A DNA stretch of 45,857 nucleotides, from the NCBI GenBank assembly GCA_934098515.1, contig CAKOOK010000010.1:1-45857 (forward strand). Reading direction: 5' to 3'. The notes beneath the pieces are model-generated. The model searched no databases. It had not been told where the DNA came from and saw nothing but the letters and a program-made list of their open reading frames with translations. Origin of the DNA: an uncultured Bacilli bacterium. Lineage in GTDB: Bacteria > Bacillota_I > Bacilli_A > RF39 > UBA660. The position numbers and the translations under genes are program-made. Every line of letters begins with the position of its first letter. The stretch's first letter is position 1. Below are positions 1 through 6,864 of the stretch, in pieces.

Positions 1-1
1 G

Positions 2-379
2 AAGAAAATAATTAAAGTTAATTTAGTGGACTTAAAACTAAAATCTAATAAGGTAAAAGAATTATTAGATTTAGAAGGAAACAATATGATAGATAAAATA
101 ATTGGTAATGGTGTTTTTAAAGCAAGTATAACCGAAGTAAAACACGATAAAGATGCGATAGATTATATGGAGTTATTAAAAACCAAATATAAATTTGCTG
201 CCTTTGATTGTTTTAATGAGGAAGAATACTACACTAACCCATTATTATTTAAAATAATTAAGGTTAATCCTAAGAGTTATGTTGAAAAGAAAAAGATATA
301 TGGTTTAGTATTGTTAGAATATACTAAATTATTAAAACTATGTCCTACTACTTACGATAATACTAATCAAAGTGCTTAA
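2..379 (+). CDS. Hypothetical protein, C-terminal part (5' end outside window)
   Basis: The reading frame is open from base 2, so the gene starts before the window and only about 125 C-terminal residues are visible. A GTG at 26 is in frame but has no Shine-Dalgarno sequence. The visible part is charged and lysine-rich, with no membrane segment, signal peptide or catalytic motif that I recognise. It ends at a TAA seven bases before a strong promoter for a separate small transcript. I cannot assign a function. Confidence 0.6.
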   Translation, partial: KKIIKVNLVDLKLKSNKVKELLDLEGNNMIDKIIGNGVFKASITEVKHDKDAIDYMELLKTKYKFAAFDCFNEEEYYTNPLLFKIIKVNPKSYVEKKKIYGLVLLEYTKLLKLCPTTYDNTNQSA

Positions 380-385
380 AGGTAG

Positions 386-414
386 TTGTTAAATGGTAAA
401 AACTATGTTAAAAT
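386..414 (+). promoter_or_regulatory. Promoter of candidate small RNA
   Basis: TTGTTA (386-391) and TAAAAT (409-414) are separated by 17 bp, with an extended -10 TG at 406-407. Transcription should start near 421. No coding region follows before the terminator at 501-521. Confidence 0.6.
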
Positions 415-420
415 AGTATT

Positions 421-521
421 ATATTTATGTGGAATATATCATAAAAAGTGGTAATTAAAATTTGGAAACTCGTTCTGTTTCCGTGCCATATAGAAATCTG
501 CTCCAACTTTTGGAGTTTTTT
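421..521 (+). ncRNA. Candidate small RNA of about 100 nt, family unknown
   Basis: A good promoter ends at 414 and a Rho-independent terminator (CTCCAA/TTGGAG stem, 501-515, then a T run) ends at 521. The roughly 100 nt between them have no start codon with a ribosome site. A GGAAAC/GTTTCC hairpin lies at about 463-482, flanked by a wobble-paired GTGGTA/TGCCAT helix, so the RNA can fold into a multi-helix structure. It does not match the core motifs of 6S, SRP, T-box or common riboswitches that I know. The next plus-strand gene begins almost 300 bp downstream, so a cis-acting leader is unlikely. Confidence 0.45.
501..521 (+). terminator. Rho-independent terminator of the small RNA
   Basis: The stem CTCCAA/TTGGAG with a 3-4 nt loop is followed by a run of T. 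Confidence 0.75.
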
Positions 522-541
522 AATTATAAAAATATATTCAC

Positions 542-570
542 AAAAAAACACTATTTCTCTTTGCTAGTGT
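542..570 (-). terminator. Terminator overlapping the stop of the 43-codon gene
   Basis: The stem ACACTA/TAGTGT encloses 11 nt and is followed by seven T on the minus strand. The stop codon (551-553) is inside the stem. A plus-strand T run also follows, so it may work in both directions. Confidence 0.65.
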
Positions 571-682
571 TTTTCTTTTTCTTATCATAGTATAAACTAT
601 TTAAAACTTTTACTTTTATACCCTTTTCAAGTGCAAATTGTTTTCTTACACCCTCAGGTAATCTCTTTTTATAAACCTTCAT
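551..682 (-). CDS. Small basic protein of 43 residues, unknown function
   Basis: A short frame on the minus strand starts at one of two adjacent ATGs (685 or 682). GGAGGT at 688-693 gives normal spacing only to the second, so 682 is chosen. It has its own extended -10 promoter (710-715) and a terminator overlapping its stop, which supports it as a real transcription unit. The product is lysine-rich with a repeated K-V-K pattern and a very basic tail. It could bind nucleic acid or the ribosome, but nothing in it is diagnostic. Confidence 0.5.
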   Translation of the reverse strand: MKVYKKRLPEGVRKQFALEKGIKVKVLNSLYYDKKKKNTSKEK

Positions 683-709
683 CATTAACCTCCGCTCTTT
701 AACGGCACA

Positions 710-717
710 ATTATACC
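710..717 (-). promoter_or_regulatory. Extended -10 promoter of the 43-codon gene
   Basis: On the minus strand TG-G-TATAAT reads from 718 to 710, about 16 nt upstream of the GGAGGT. No good -35 is visible, as is usual for extended -10 promoters. Confidence 0.5.
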
Positions 718-775
718 ACAAAATCGCAAAAATTAAAATTTTTTTTAAACATTTTACGAAAAATAACGATTTATA

Positions 776-784
776 TGATATAAT
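776..784 (+). promoter_or_regulatory. Extended -10 promoter for the CAT/E2-fold gene
   Basis: TGATATAAT at 776-784 lies 30 bp upstream of the ATG at 815. The -35 region is poor. Confidence 0.45.
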
Positions 785-814
785 AAAAACATTGATAAGA
801 AAGTAGATGATTTA

Positions 815-1672
815 ATGAAAGACAGAAAAGATGGTAAAAGAGTTAAAAACATAGACGGAATGCACGGGCTTATGGCACACATTAAACCATATAGAGCAGA
901 CTCTGACGTCTATATTAATACAAAAATAGATGTAACCGAAATGGTAAAATATGTAGAAAAACTAAAGGAAACTAAAAAATACGAAAATTTAACGTATTTC
1001 CACGTGTTTAGCACAGCAATCGCAAAATTAATATATAATAGACCTTTGCTAAATAGATTTATAATTAACAGAAGATACTACGATAGAAACTTCGTTAACT
1101 TATCATTTGTTGCAAAAAGAGAATTTACTGATACCTCAGAAGAAAACTTTAGTTCTCTAATTGTTGAAAAAGATGACAATCTAAAAACAATCAGCGATAA
1201 AATATCGGGTAAAGTTAAAAGCGTTCGTCAAAGCAAACTAAATAGCGCTGACGATTTCATGGATAAAGTTGGAAAGCTACCTGCAGGACTCCTAAGAATC
1301 ATTTGTTCTTTATTAAAATTCGCAGATAACCATGATCTCATACCAGAAAGTCTAACTAAAAATTCGATATATCATTCAACTGTTATAATGACAAATTTAG
1401 GTAGCATTAACTGTGGCTCCATATATCACAACCTAACAGACTTTGGAACAAGTAGTATTATAATAGCAATTGGTAAAATTACCGAAGAACCAATGGTAAT
1501 AGATGGAAAAGTAGAAATAAGAAAAGTCTGTGACTTCGGTATAAATCTAGACGAAAGAATAGCTGATGGCTTCTACTTCACAAAATCATTAGAATACTTT
1601 AGATATGTTCTAGAAAATCCAGAACTTCTAGAAGAAAACGCTAACGTAGCAATTAACATAAATAAAAATTGA
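815..1672 (+). CDS. CAT/E2-fold acyltransferase-like protein, catalytic His replaced by Glu
   Basis: The 285 residues match the trimeric chloramphenicol acetyltransferase / 2-oxoacid dehydrogenase E2 catalytic fold. The N-terminal part has the HVFSTAIAKLI helix followed by PLLNRFI, and the C-terminal part has the F-G-x-x-x-D-x-R-x-x-D-G segment. There is no lipoyl or subunit-binding domain, so it is not a pyruvate dehydrogenase E2. In the family active site D-H-R-x-x-D-G the histidine is a glutamate (D246-E247-R248), so classical acetyl transfer should be lost or altered. Similar histidine-less relatives occur as stand-alone genes in gut Firmicutes, with unknown substrate. The ribosome site is weak. 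The stop codon lies in the terminator stem shared with the converging phosphoketolase gene. Confidence 0.7.
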   Translation: MKDRKDGKRVKNIDGMHGLMAHIKPYRADSDVYINTKIDVTEMVKYVEKLKETKKYENLTYFHVFSTAIAKLIYNRPLLNRFIINRRYYDRNFVNLSFVAKREFTDTSEENFSSLIVEKDDNLKTISDKISGKVKSVRQSKLNSADDFMDKVGKLPAGLLRIICSLLKFADNHDLIPESLTKNSIYHSTVIMTNLGSINCGSIYHNLTDFGTSSIIIAIGKITEEPMVIDGKVEIRKVCDFGINLDERIADGFYFTKSLEYFRYVLENPELLEENANVAININKN

Positions 1673-1698
1673 TACTTTAAACGAAGTACCAATTTTTT
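1667..1698. terminator. Bidirectional terminator between convergent genes
   Basis: An inverted repeat (AATTGATACTT and AAGTACCAATT, one internal mismatch) is flanked by A and T runs. It serves the 815 gene and the converging phosphoketolase gene. Confidence 0.65.
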
Positions 1699-1710
1699 TA
1701 TTCATAAATA

Positions 1711-4041
1711 TTATTTGCTTCTTCCATGCCATTTATAATTAACAACTTCAGGAATATCAACACCATTTTCAACGATATATTTTTGATGATAATTTAAAGT
1801 ATCATTACATTTACTTATTAAAGCATTTTTTTGTTTAACATTAACTTTAACATATTTTAAAACATCCAAAACCAAATGAAAGCGATCTATCTTATTTCTA
1901 ACTCGCATATCAAAAGGAGTCGTAATAGTTCCTTCTTCTATATAACCATGCACATGTAAATTTCTATTAAATCTTTTATAAGTAAGTTGATGTATTAAAT
2001 CTGGATAACCATGAAATGCAAAAATAATTGGTTTATCTTTAGTAAAAATTGCATCATACTCATCATTAGTTAAACCATGAGGATGATCAACATTTGAAAC
2101 AAGCTTCATCAAATCAATAACGTTAACTACTCTAATCTTTAGACTTGGAATATTGTCACGTAAGATATCAACTGCTGCAAAAACCTCCAATGAAGGAGTG
2201 TCACCAGCACCGACTAAAACAACTTCTGGATCCGTGTCACTAGCCCAGTTTAAAATAGAAACGCCTTTTCTACAATGCTCTTTAGCTTCATCCATACTAA
2301 GCCACTGCAAGCTTGGATGTTTAGACGCAATCACCACATTAATATAATTTTTTGTTTGAATTACATGTTCAAAAGTACACATCAAAGTATTAGCATCAAA
2401 AGGTAAATATATTCTTACAATATCTGGCTTTTTAGTAACTATATGATTTAAAAATCCTGGATCTTGATGAGTGAAACCATTATGGTCTTGCTGCCAGCAA
2501 TGACTAGACAAAATATAATTTAAAGAAGGGATGTCTTTCCTCCAACTAATTTCCTTGCACATCTTCAACCATTTTGCATGTTGACTTGTCATTGAATCAA
2601 CTATTCTTATAAATGCTTCATAACTATGTAAAAAGCCAAATCGTCCAGTTAAAATATATCCCTCTAGCATACCTTCACAAACATGCTCTGACAATATACT
2701 ATCAATAACCTGCCCATTTCTAGAAACATACTCATCATTTTTTAAAACTCGCATATTCCAGCGTCTATTTGTAACTTTAAAAACCTCATTAAATCTGTTA
2801 GAAAGAGCTTCATCAGGACCAAAAAACATAAAATCAGCATTCAATTTAATTAATTCTTTAACATATGCCCCCAAACAATACATATCACTATTATAAGTAT
2901 TACCACGAGAAATAACATCTATTTGATAATTATCAATATCAGGCATTACTAACCCGTGCTTTAAGCCCAGATTAACTATTGAAGAATCACTCATTCTTTT
3001 ATGTCCCTTTGGCATTTTTGAAACTAAAGTATTAACAATGCTACCATCAGAATTAAATAAACTATCAACATTATAACTCTTTAACCACTCTTCCAAAATC
3101 GACAAATCTTCGTCATTTTTAATAGTAAACGGAATTTGATGTGACCTAAAACTTCCTTCAATAGTGTGTCCATCATAGCTTTTTACACCAGTCCACCCTT
3201 TAGGAGTTTTCATAATTATCATAGGCCATTTAAATGAAAAACTATTATCCGTTTTTGATAAACTTTTAATCACTCTAATTTTACCAACAACGGAGTCAAG
3301 TATATTGGCCATTTGTAAATGACATTCTTCCATATTTTTATCATTTGCATCAAATATAAATGGTTGAAACCCTAAAGCATTAAAATAATTTTTTAACTCT
3401 TCATCAGTAAATCTTGAAAAAATAGTAGGATTTGCAATTTTATATCCATTAAGATGTAAAATAGGTAAAACAATACCATCAGTTAACGGATTCATTAATC
3501 TATTTATATTCCATGACGCAGCAAGAGGCCCAGTTTCCGCTTCGCCATCGCCTATAACACAAGCTACAATAAGTTGTGGATTATTTAAAGCAGCTCCATA
3601 TGCATGGGATAAACTATAACCAAGTTCTCCTCCTTCATTTATACTTCCAGGCGTTTCTGGCGAAACATGGCTTGACACGCCACCAGGAAAACTAAACTGT
3701 TTACAAAGTTTAATAAGTCCTTTTTCATCCTTTGTAATTTCGGGATAATATTCAGAATAAGTTCCCTCAATATATGCATTAGAAATTATTGCTTGACCTG
3801 AATGCCCAGGGCCAGATATATATATCATATCCAAGTTATATTTCGTAATTATTCTATTTAAATGAGCGTAAATAAAATTTTGACCAGGCGCACTTCCCCA
3901 ATGCCCTACCAATTTTGACTTAATATCATTCATAGTTAATTTTCTATTTAGCAAAACATTACTTTTTAAATATAATTGTGCACAAGATAAATAATTAGCA
4001 ATTCTAAATTGTTCATCAACTATTAATAAATCATCACTCAT
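1711..4041 (-). CDS. xfp: Phosphoketolase
   Basis: This is a thiamine-diphosphate enzyme that splits xylulose-5-phosphate, and in many members fructose-6-phosphate, with phosphate to give acetyl phosphate and glyceraldehyde-3-phosphate or erythrose-4-phosphate. The 776 residues are close to the usual 790-820. Family motifs are intact: GHWGSAPGQNF near 48, ISGPGHSG near 75, the SHVSPETPGS stretch near 125 and the cofactor-binding GDGEAETGP near 164. Start: ATG at 4041 with GAGAGG about 8 nt upstream and TATAAT at 4067-4072. It is a single-gene unit between the E2-like gene and the tRNAs. Its presence suggests a heterofermentative route yielding acetyl phosphate. Substrate preference cannot be read from sequence. 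Confidence 0.95.
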   Translation of the reverse strand: MSDDLLIVDEQFRIANYLSCAQLYLKSNVLLNRKLTMNDIKSKLVGHWGSAPGQNFIYAHLNRIITKYNLDMIYISGPGHSGQAIISNAYIEGTYSEYYPEITKDEKGLIKLCKQFSFPGGVSSHVSPETPGSINEGGELGYSLSHAYGAALNNPQLIVACVIGDGEAETGPLAASWNINRLMNPLTDGIVLPILHLNGYKIANPTIFSRFTDEELKNYFNALGFQPFIFDANDKNMEECHLQMANILDSVVGKIRVIKSLSKTDNSFSFKWPMIIMKTPKGWTGVKSYDGHTIEGSFRSHQIPFTIKNDEDLSILEEWLKSYNVDSLFNSDGSIVNTLVSKMPKGHKRMSDSSIVNLGLKHGLVMPDIDNYQIDVISRGNTYNSDMYCLGAYVKELIKLNADFMFFGPDEALSNRFNEVFKVTNRRWNMRVLKNDEYVSRNGQVIDSILSEHVCEGMLEGYILTGRFGFLHSYEAFIRIVDSMTSQHAKWLKMCKEISWRKDIPSLNYILSSHCWQQDHNGFTHQDPGFLNHIVTKKPDIVRIYLPFDANTLMCTFEHVIQTKNYINVVIASKHPSLQWLSMDEAKEHCRKGVSILNWASDTDPEVVLVGAGDTPSLEVFAAVDILRDNIPSLKIRVVNVIDLMKLVSNVDHPHGLTNDEYDAIFTKDKPIIFAFHGYPDLIHQLTYKRFNRNLHVHGYIEEGTITTPFDMRVRNKIDRFHLVLDVLKYVKVNVKQKNALISKCNDTLNYHQKYIVENGVDIPEVVNYKWHGRSK

Positions 4042-4066
4042 AAAAACACCTCTCTATTCTTTAAAT

Positions 4067-4072
4067 ATTATA
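4067..4072 (-). promoter_or_regulatory. -10 element of phosphoketolase promoter
   Basis: TATAAT on the minus strand lies about 25 bp upstream of the ATG. The -35 region is only T-rich. Confidence 0.4.
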
Positions 4073-4140
4073 CTATAAAATTATAAATTTTAAAATATAA
4101 TATTTTTTTTGACAAAAAGACTTTATTTTTTTAGAAAATG

Positions 4141-4149
4141 TGATATACT
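4141..4149 (+). promoter_or_regulatory. Extended -10 promoter of the tRNA-Arg/tRNA-Pro unit
   Basis: TGATATACT at 4141-4149 lies 34 bp upstream of the tRNA-Arg gene. The same TGATATACT core drives the larger tRNA operon at 6248-6255. Confidence 0.5.
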
Positions 4150-4183
4150 ATCATTGTATTTTTAAGAAATGCGCCAAAAGGAC

Positions 4184-4260
4184 GCGCTCATAGCTCAATT
4201 GGATAGAGCGTTAGACTACGGATCTAAAGGTTAGGGGTTCGACTCCCTTTGGGCGCACCA
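4184..4260 (+). tRNA. tRNA-Arg(ACG)
   Basis: A full cloverleaf with acceptor stem GCGCTCA/TGGGCGC, anticodon loop CTACGGA and genomically encoded CCA. The A34 anticodon implies inosine modification by TadA. It is co-transcribed with tRNA-Pro. Confidence 0.97.
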
Positions 4261-4266
4261 TTAAAT

Positions 4267-4343
4267 CGAGAAGTAGCACAATTTGGTAGTGCACTTGGTT
4301 TGGGACCAAGGGGTTGCAGGTTCAAATCCTGTCTTCTCGACCA
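4267..4343 (+). tRNA. tRNA-Pro(TGG)
   Basis: Acceptor stem CGAGAAG/CTTCTCG, anticodon loop TTTGGGA and encoded CCA. It lies 6 bp after tRNA-Arg. Confidence 0.97.
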
Positions 4344-4353
4344 ATGTTAAATC

Positions 4354-4379
4354 ATACCATCAAGCATGGTATTTTTTTT
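4354..4379 (+). terminator. Terminator of the tRNA-Arg/Pro unit
   Basis: Perfect ATACCAT/ATGGTAT stem followed by eight T. Confidence 0.85.
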
Positions 4380-4404
4380 GTCTAAATTTTTGCAACCCCT
4401 TTGG

Positions 4405-5151
4405 TCATTCTAAATTTACAACATCAAATATTTCAGTTAAATGTTCTTCCATTATTTCAAATGTAGTTCCTTTATTGTGTAACTTACCATAATAAGGTTC
4501 TTTATCATAAAAACTTATCTTTATATTCATTCTAACATAACCATTTTCTATCGCGCTTAAAAACGAATCTAAACTTTTAAATTTATACACAGTCATTTTA
4601 TAATATTTAAAATATATTGAATCCTTTTCAGGAACATAAAACTTTTTTACATTAAATAAAGCTAATAAAGTAAGTTTCTTATTAAGACGCAAAGATATCT
4701 GCTCAAAAGACCACGAGATTCTACTATCAATATCACACGTAAAATTATTTTTTACTAGCAGCTCTACCCTATTTAAATTATAATTTATATAAAGTTTATA
4801 AGAAAAGTAATATCCAACACTATTAAATTCATTTCCATATATCTGTGCATAAAAGACTTTAAAATTTTTATCCTTTCTACTGGGCCAACCATAATTATTC
4901 AAAAGCCGATTAATCAATAATGGTTCACTATCTGGAGCCATTGAGACTAAACCAATATACGAATCTGCTCCATCCATTTTAGTTTTCAACTCAATACCAT
5001 CAAAATCGGGAAGCGAATCGCAATCATCACTTTTTCCTAAAACGTTTTCCAAAGTCTTACCGGCTGCACTATATCCTTTCCCCATATTTTTAATCCAATT
5101 CATACATTGTATCTTATAAAAAGCATCATTAAGTTTATTTATATTCTTCAT
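4405..5151 (-). CDS. MvaI/BcnI-like PD-(D/E)XK restriction endonuclease, orphan
   Basis: The 248-residue protein has the nuclease core expected for the MvaI/BcnI (and more distantly MutH) family. A GKTLENVLG helix with E35 is followed by L-P-D49-F-D-G-I-E54-L-K56, the metal-binding D-x4-E-x-K triad. The rest is beta-rich with many aromatic residues. Start: ATG at 5151 is preceded by GGGAGGT at ideal spacing. A longer frame reaching 5226 has no ribosome site, so it was shortened. MvaI/BcnI enzymes cut short pseudopalindromes and normally travel with a methyltransferase, but none is encoded next to this gene. It may be an orphan, a nicking or repair nuclease, or a partner of a distant methylase. 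Family level is fairly sure, specificity unknown. Confidence 0.72.
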   Translation of the reverse strand: MKNINKLNDAFYKIQCMNWIKNMGKGYSAAGKTLENVLGKSDDCDSLPDFDGIELKTKMDGADSYIGLVSMAPDSEPLLINRLLNNYGWPSRKDKNFKVFYAQIYGNEFNSVGYYFSYKLYINYNLNRVELLVKNNFTCDIDSRISWSFEQISLRLNKKLTLLALFNVKKFYVPEKDSIYFKYYKMTVYKFKSLDSFLSAIENGYVRMNIKISFYDKEPYYGKLHNKGTTFEIMEEHLTEIFDVVNLE

Positions 5152-5219
5152 AAAATACCTCCCTCTATTATTTATTGTTGTAAAAAAGTATTTGATTTCC
5201 TTTATTTTTCGTAAGAAAA

Positions 5220-5248
5220 TAGACATTTTTGTTTTTTTTTAGTAAAAT
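5220..5248 (+). promoter_or_regulatory. Promoter of the 5267 gene
   Basis: TAGACA (5220-5225), a 17-bp spacer and TAAAAT (5243-5248). A GGTGA ribosome site follows 8 nt before the ATG. Confidence 0.55.
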
Positions 5249-5266
5249 TAAGATGGTGACAATAAA

Positions 5267-5683
5267 ATGCTAAATAAAATAGAGAACATTACAATCAATT
5301 TTGATAACAGCGAAAAATTAACTATACCAGCAGAATATATTAAAAAATTCTATATTTCTAATATTAATGAAAACGGCGACGAAATCCCGTATGAAGAATC
5401 CGGAATAAATAACAAACTAATCGCAAACTTTGTCATGATCATATTTAATGAAAATACATTAAACCAAAAGGAATTTAAAATCTTTAAAGAAAATAATATA
5501 CACTCATTTTTCCTAAAATTCAAAAGTACTAAATCAATCACATTTATAATAACAAGTGCTATAAGCCCTTTTACTAATGTACCTCAACATAACATATTTC
5601 AAAAAGAATACTTATTTAATAATAATAAAGCACTTTTAATATCAGAATATAAAATCAAAAATATTTCAGCACTGTTTATTTAA
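5267..5683 (+). CDS. Hypothetical cytoplasmic protein
   Basis: A 138-residue protein with its own promoter and a GGTGA ribosome site. It has no signal peptide or membrane helix, and alternates charged segments with short beta-prone stretches. I recognise no family. It diverges from the MvaI-like nuclease gene, with about 115 bp between starts, so the two could share a control region, but no methylase or immunity motif links them. No plus-strand terminator follows. The next structure is the terminator of the opposing tRNA operon. Confidence 0.6.
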   Translation: MLNKIENITINFDNSEKLTIPAEYIKKFYISNINENGDEIPYEESGINNKLIANFVMIIFNENTLNQKEFKIFKENNIHSFFLKFKSTKSITFIITSAISPFTNVPQHNIFQKEYLFNNNKALLISEYKIKNISALFI

Positions 5684-5716
5684 AAAAAAGGGCAAAAAAC
5701 TTTGTCGTTTATAAAT

Positions 5717-5744
5717 CAAAAAAAGATTATACAAAGTATAATCT
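5717..5744 (-). terminator. Terminator of the minus-strand tRNA operon
   Basis: Perfect 9-bp stem AGATTATAC/GTATAATCT with a 3-nt loop, followed on the minus strand by seven T. Confidence 0.85.
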
Positions 5745-5778
5745 ATAAATCCTCTTAAAACGAAGAAATTAAACAAAA

Positions 5779-5854
<76 letters not shown>

Positions 5855-5858
5855 AAAA

Positions 5859-5935
5859 TGGCGGTTCGTACGGGATTTGAACCCGTGATCTTCTGCGTGA
5901 CAGGCAGACGTCATAGGCCTCTAGACTAACGAACC
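5859..5935 (-). tRNA. tRNA-Asp(GTC)
   Basis: Acceptor stem GGTTCGT/ACGAACC, anticodon loop CTGTCAC and encoded CCA. Confidence 0.97.
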
Positions 5936-5940
5936 AAAAT

Positions 5941-6017
5941 TGGTTGCGGGAGCTGGATTTGAACCAACGACCTCAAGGTTATGAGCCTTACGAGCTACCA
6001 GGCTGCTCTATCCCGCG
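5941..6017 (-). tRNA. Initiator tRNA-fMet(CAT)
   Basis: Anticodon loop CTCATAA, encoded CCA and the C1-A72 acceptor mismatch (CGCGGGA against TCCCGCA) that marks initiator tRNA and allows formylation. The anticodon stem reads TAAGG/CCTTG. Of the three G-C pairs usual in initiators, 30:40 and 31:39 are kept and 29:41 is A-U. Confidence 0.95.
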
Positions 6018-6024
6018 ATATCTA

Positions 6025-6115
6025 TGGCGGAGAAAAAGGGATTCGAACCCCTGCGCCGTTGCCGACCTCCTGGTTTTCAAGACCAGTCCCTTCAACCAGA
6101 CTTGGGTATTTCTCC
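6025..6115 (-). tRNA. tRNA-Ser(TGA)
   Basis: A 91-nt class II tRNA with a long variable arm, anticodon loop CTTGAAA, acceptor stem GGAGAAA/TTTCTCC and encoded CCA. First gene of the minus-strand operon Ser-fMet-Asp-Phe. Confidence 0.97.
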
Positions 6116-6138
6116 GTTTCCTTCATAGGAACAAATTG

Positions 6139-6168
6139 ATTATAACACACAAATAAAAATTTAGTCAA
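6139..6168 (-). promoter_or_regulatory. Promoter of the Ser-fMet-Asp-Phe tRNA operon
   Basis: On the minus strand TTGACT (6168-6163), an 18-bp spacer and TATAAT (6144-6139) with an extended TG. Confidence 0.75.
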
Positions 6169-6226
6169 CAAAAAGTAAGCTTTTTCTAGAAAAATAACAA
6201 AAAATAACAAAAATGTTAAAAAACCC

Positions 6227-6255
6227 TTGCCAATCCAGGAAAAAATTGATATACT
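6227..6255 (+). promoter_or_regulatory. Promoter of the six-gene tRNA operon
   Basis: TTGCCA (6227-6232), a 17-bp spacer and TATACT (6250-6255), with TG at 6247-6248. It is divergent from the other tRNA promoter. Confidence 0.8.
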
Positions 6256-6261
6256 CAAGAA

Positions 6262-6279
6262 GTCTTAATTAATTAAGAC
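6262..6279 (+). repeat. Perfect 18-bp palindrome at the tRNA operon start
   Basis: GTCTTAATT/AATTAAGAC begins where transcription of the Leu-Val-Thr-Tyr-Gln-Lys operon should start. In RNA it would be a 5' leader hairpin before tRNA-Leu. It could instead be an operator. Confidence 0.6.
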
Positions 6280-6289
6280 AAATGTGCCC

Positions 6290-6378
6290 GCCCGAGTGGC
6301 GGAATAGGTAGACGCACAGGACTTAAAATCCTGCGAGCATAATAACTCGTGCCGGTTCAAGTCCGGCCTCGGGCACCA
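6290..6378 (+). tRNA. tRNA-Leu(TAA)
   Basis: Class II tRNA with acceptor stem GCCCGAG/CTCGGGC, anticodon loop CTTAAAA, a long variable arm and encoded CCA. Confidence 0.97.
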
Positions 6379-6403
6379 AACTTATTTTTTCACATTTATA
6401 TGT

Positions 6404-6480
6404 GGGCGATTAGCTCAGTTGGTTAGAGCACCTGCCTTACAAGCAGGGGGTCGTAGGTTCGAGTCCTACATCGCCCACCA
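6404..6480 (+). tRNA. tRNA-Val(TAC)
   Basis: Acceptor stem GGGCGAT/ATCGCCC, anticodon loop CTTACAA and encoded CCA. Confidence 0.97.
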
Positions 6481-6483
6481 TTT

Positions 6484-6559
6484 GCCGACATAGCGTAATA
6501 GGTAGCGCAACTGACTTGTAATCAGTAGGTTGGGAGTTCGATTCTCTCTGTCGGCACCA
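6484..6559 (+). tRNA. tRNA-Thr(TGT)
   Basis: Acceptor stem GCCGACA/TGTCGGC, anticodon loop CTTGTAA and encoded CCA. Confidence 0.97.
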
Positions 6560-6566
6560 TTATTTT

Positions 6567-6650
6567 GGAAGGATAGCGAAGTGGTCAAACGCGGCAGACT
6601 GTAAATCTGTTCCTTAGGGTTCCATAGTTCAAATCTATGTCCTTCCACCA
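6567..6650 (+). tRNA. tRNA-Tyr(GTA)
   Basis: Class II tRNA with acceptor stem GGAAGGA/TCCTTCC, anticodon loop CTGTAAA and encoded CCA. Confidence 0.97.
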
Positions 6651-6656
6651 TAATAC

Positions 6657-6732
6657 TGCCTTGTAGCCAAGTGGTAAGGCATCAGACTTTGACTCTGACA
6701 TTTCGGCGGTTCGAATCCTCCCAAGGCAGCCA
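6657..6732 (+). tRNA. tRNA-Gln(TTG)
   Basis: Acceptor stem TGCCTTG/CAAGGCA, anticodon loop CTTTGAC and encoded CCA. The T1-A72 pair is typical of tRNA-Gln. Confidence 0.97.
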
Positions 6733-6744
6733 ATTTTTTATTAT

Positions 6745-6820
6745 GTCCTGTTAGCTCAGCAGGTAGAGCATTTGACTTTTAATCAAAGGGTCTGGGATTC
6801 GAGTTCCCAACAGGACACCA
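6745..6820 (+). tRNA. tRNA-Lys(TTT)
   Basis: Acceptor stem GTCCTGT/ACAGGAC, anticodon loop CTTTTAA and encoded CCA. Last gene of the operon. Confidence 0.97.
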
Positions 6821-6831
6821 TTTTATGAGAT

Positions 6832-6864
6832 AAAAGGTTTGTACATTTTGTACAAACCTTTTTT
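6832..6864. terminator. Bidirectional terminator
   Basis: A 14-bp stem (AAAAGGTTTGTACA and its complement) with a 3-nt loop ends the tRNA operon on the plus strand. It also ends the S1-domain gene on the minus strand, whose stop codon starts at 6863-6865. Confidence 0.85.

Noticed and set aside
4109..4114. TTGACA as -35 for the tRNA-Arg promoter
   Set aside because: It is 29 bp from the TATACT, and the hexamer at the right distance (TAGAAA) is poor. The extended -10 alone explains the promoter.
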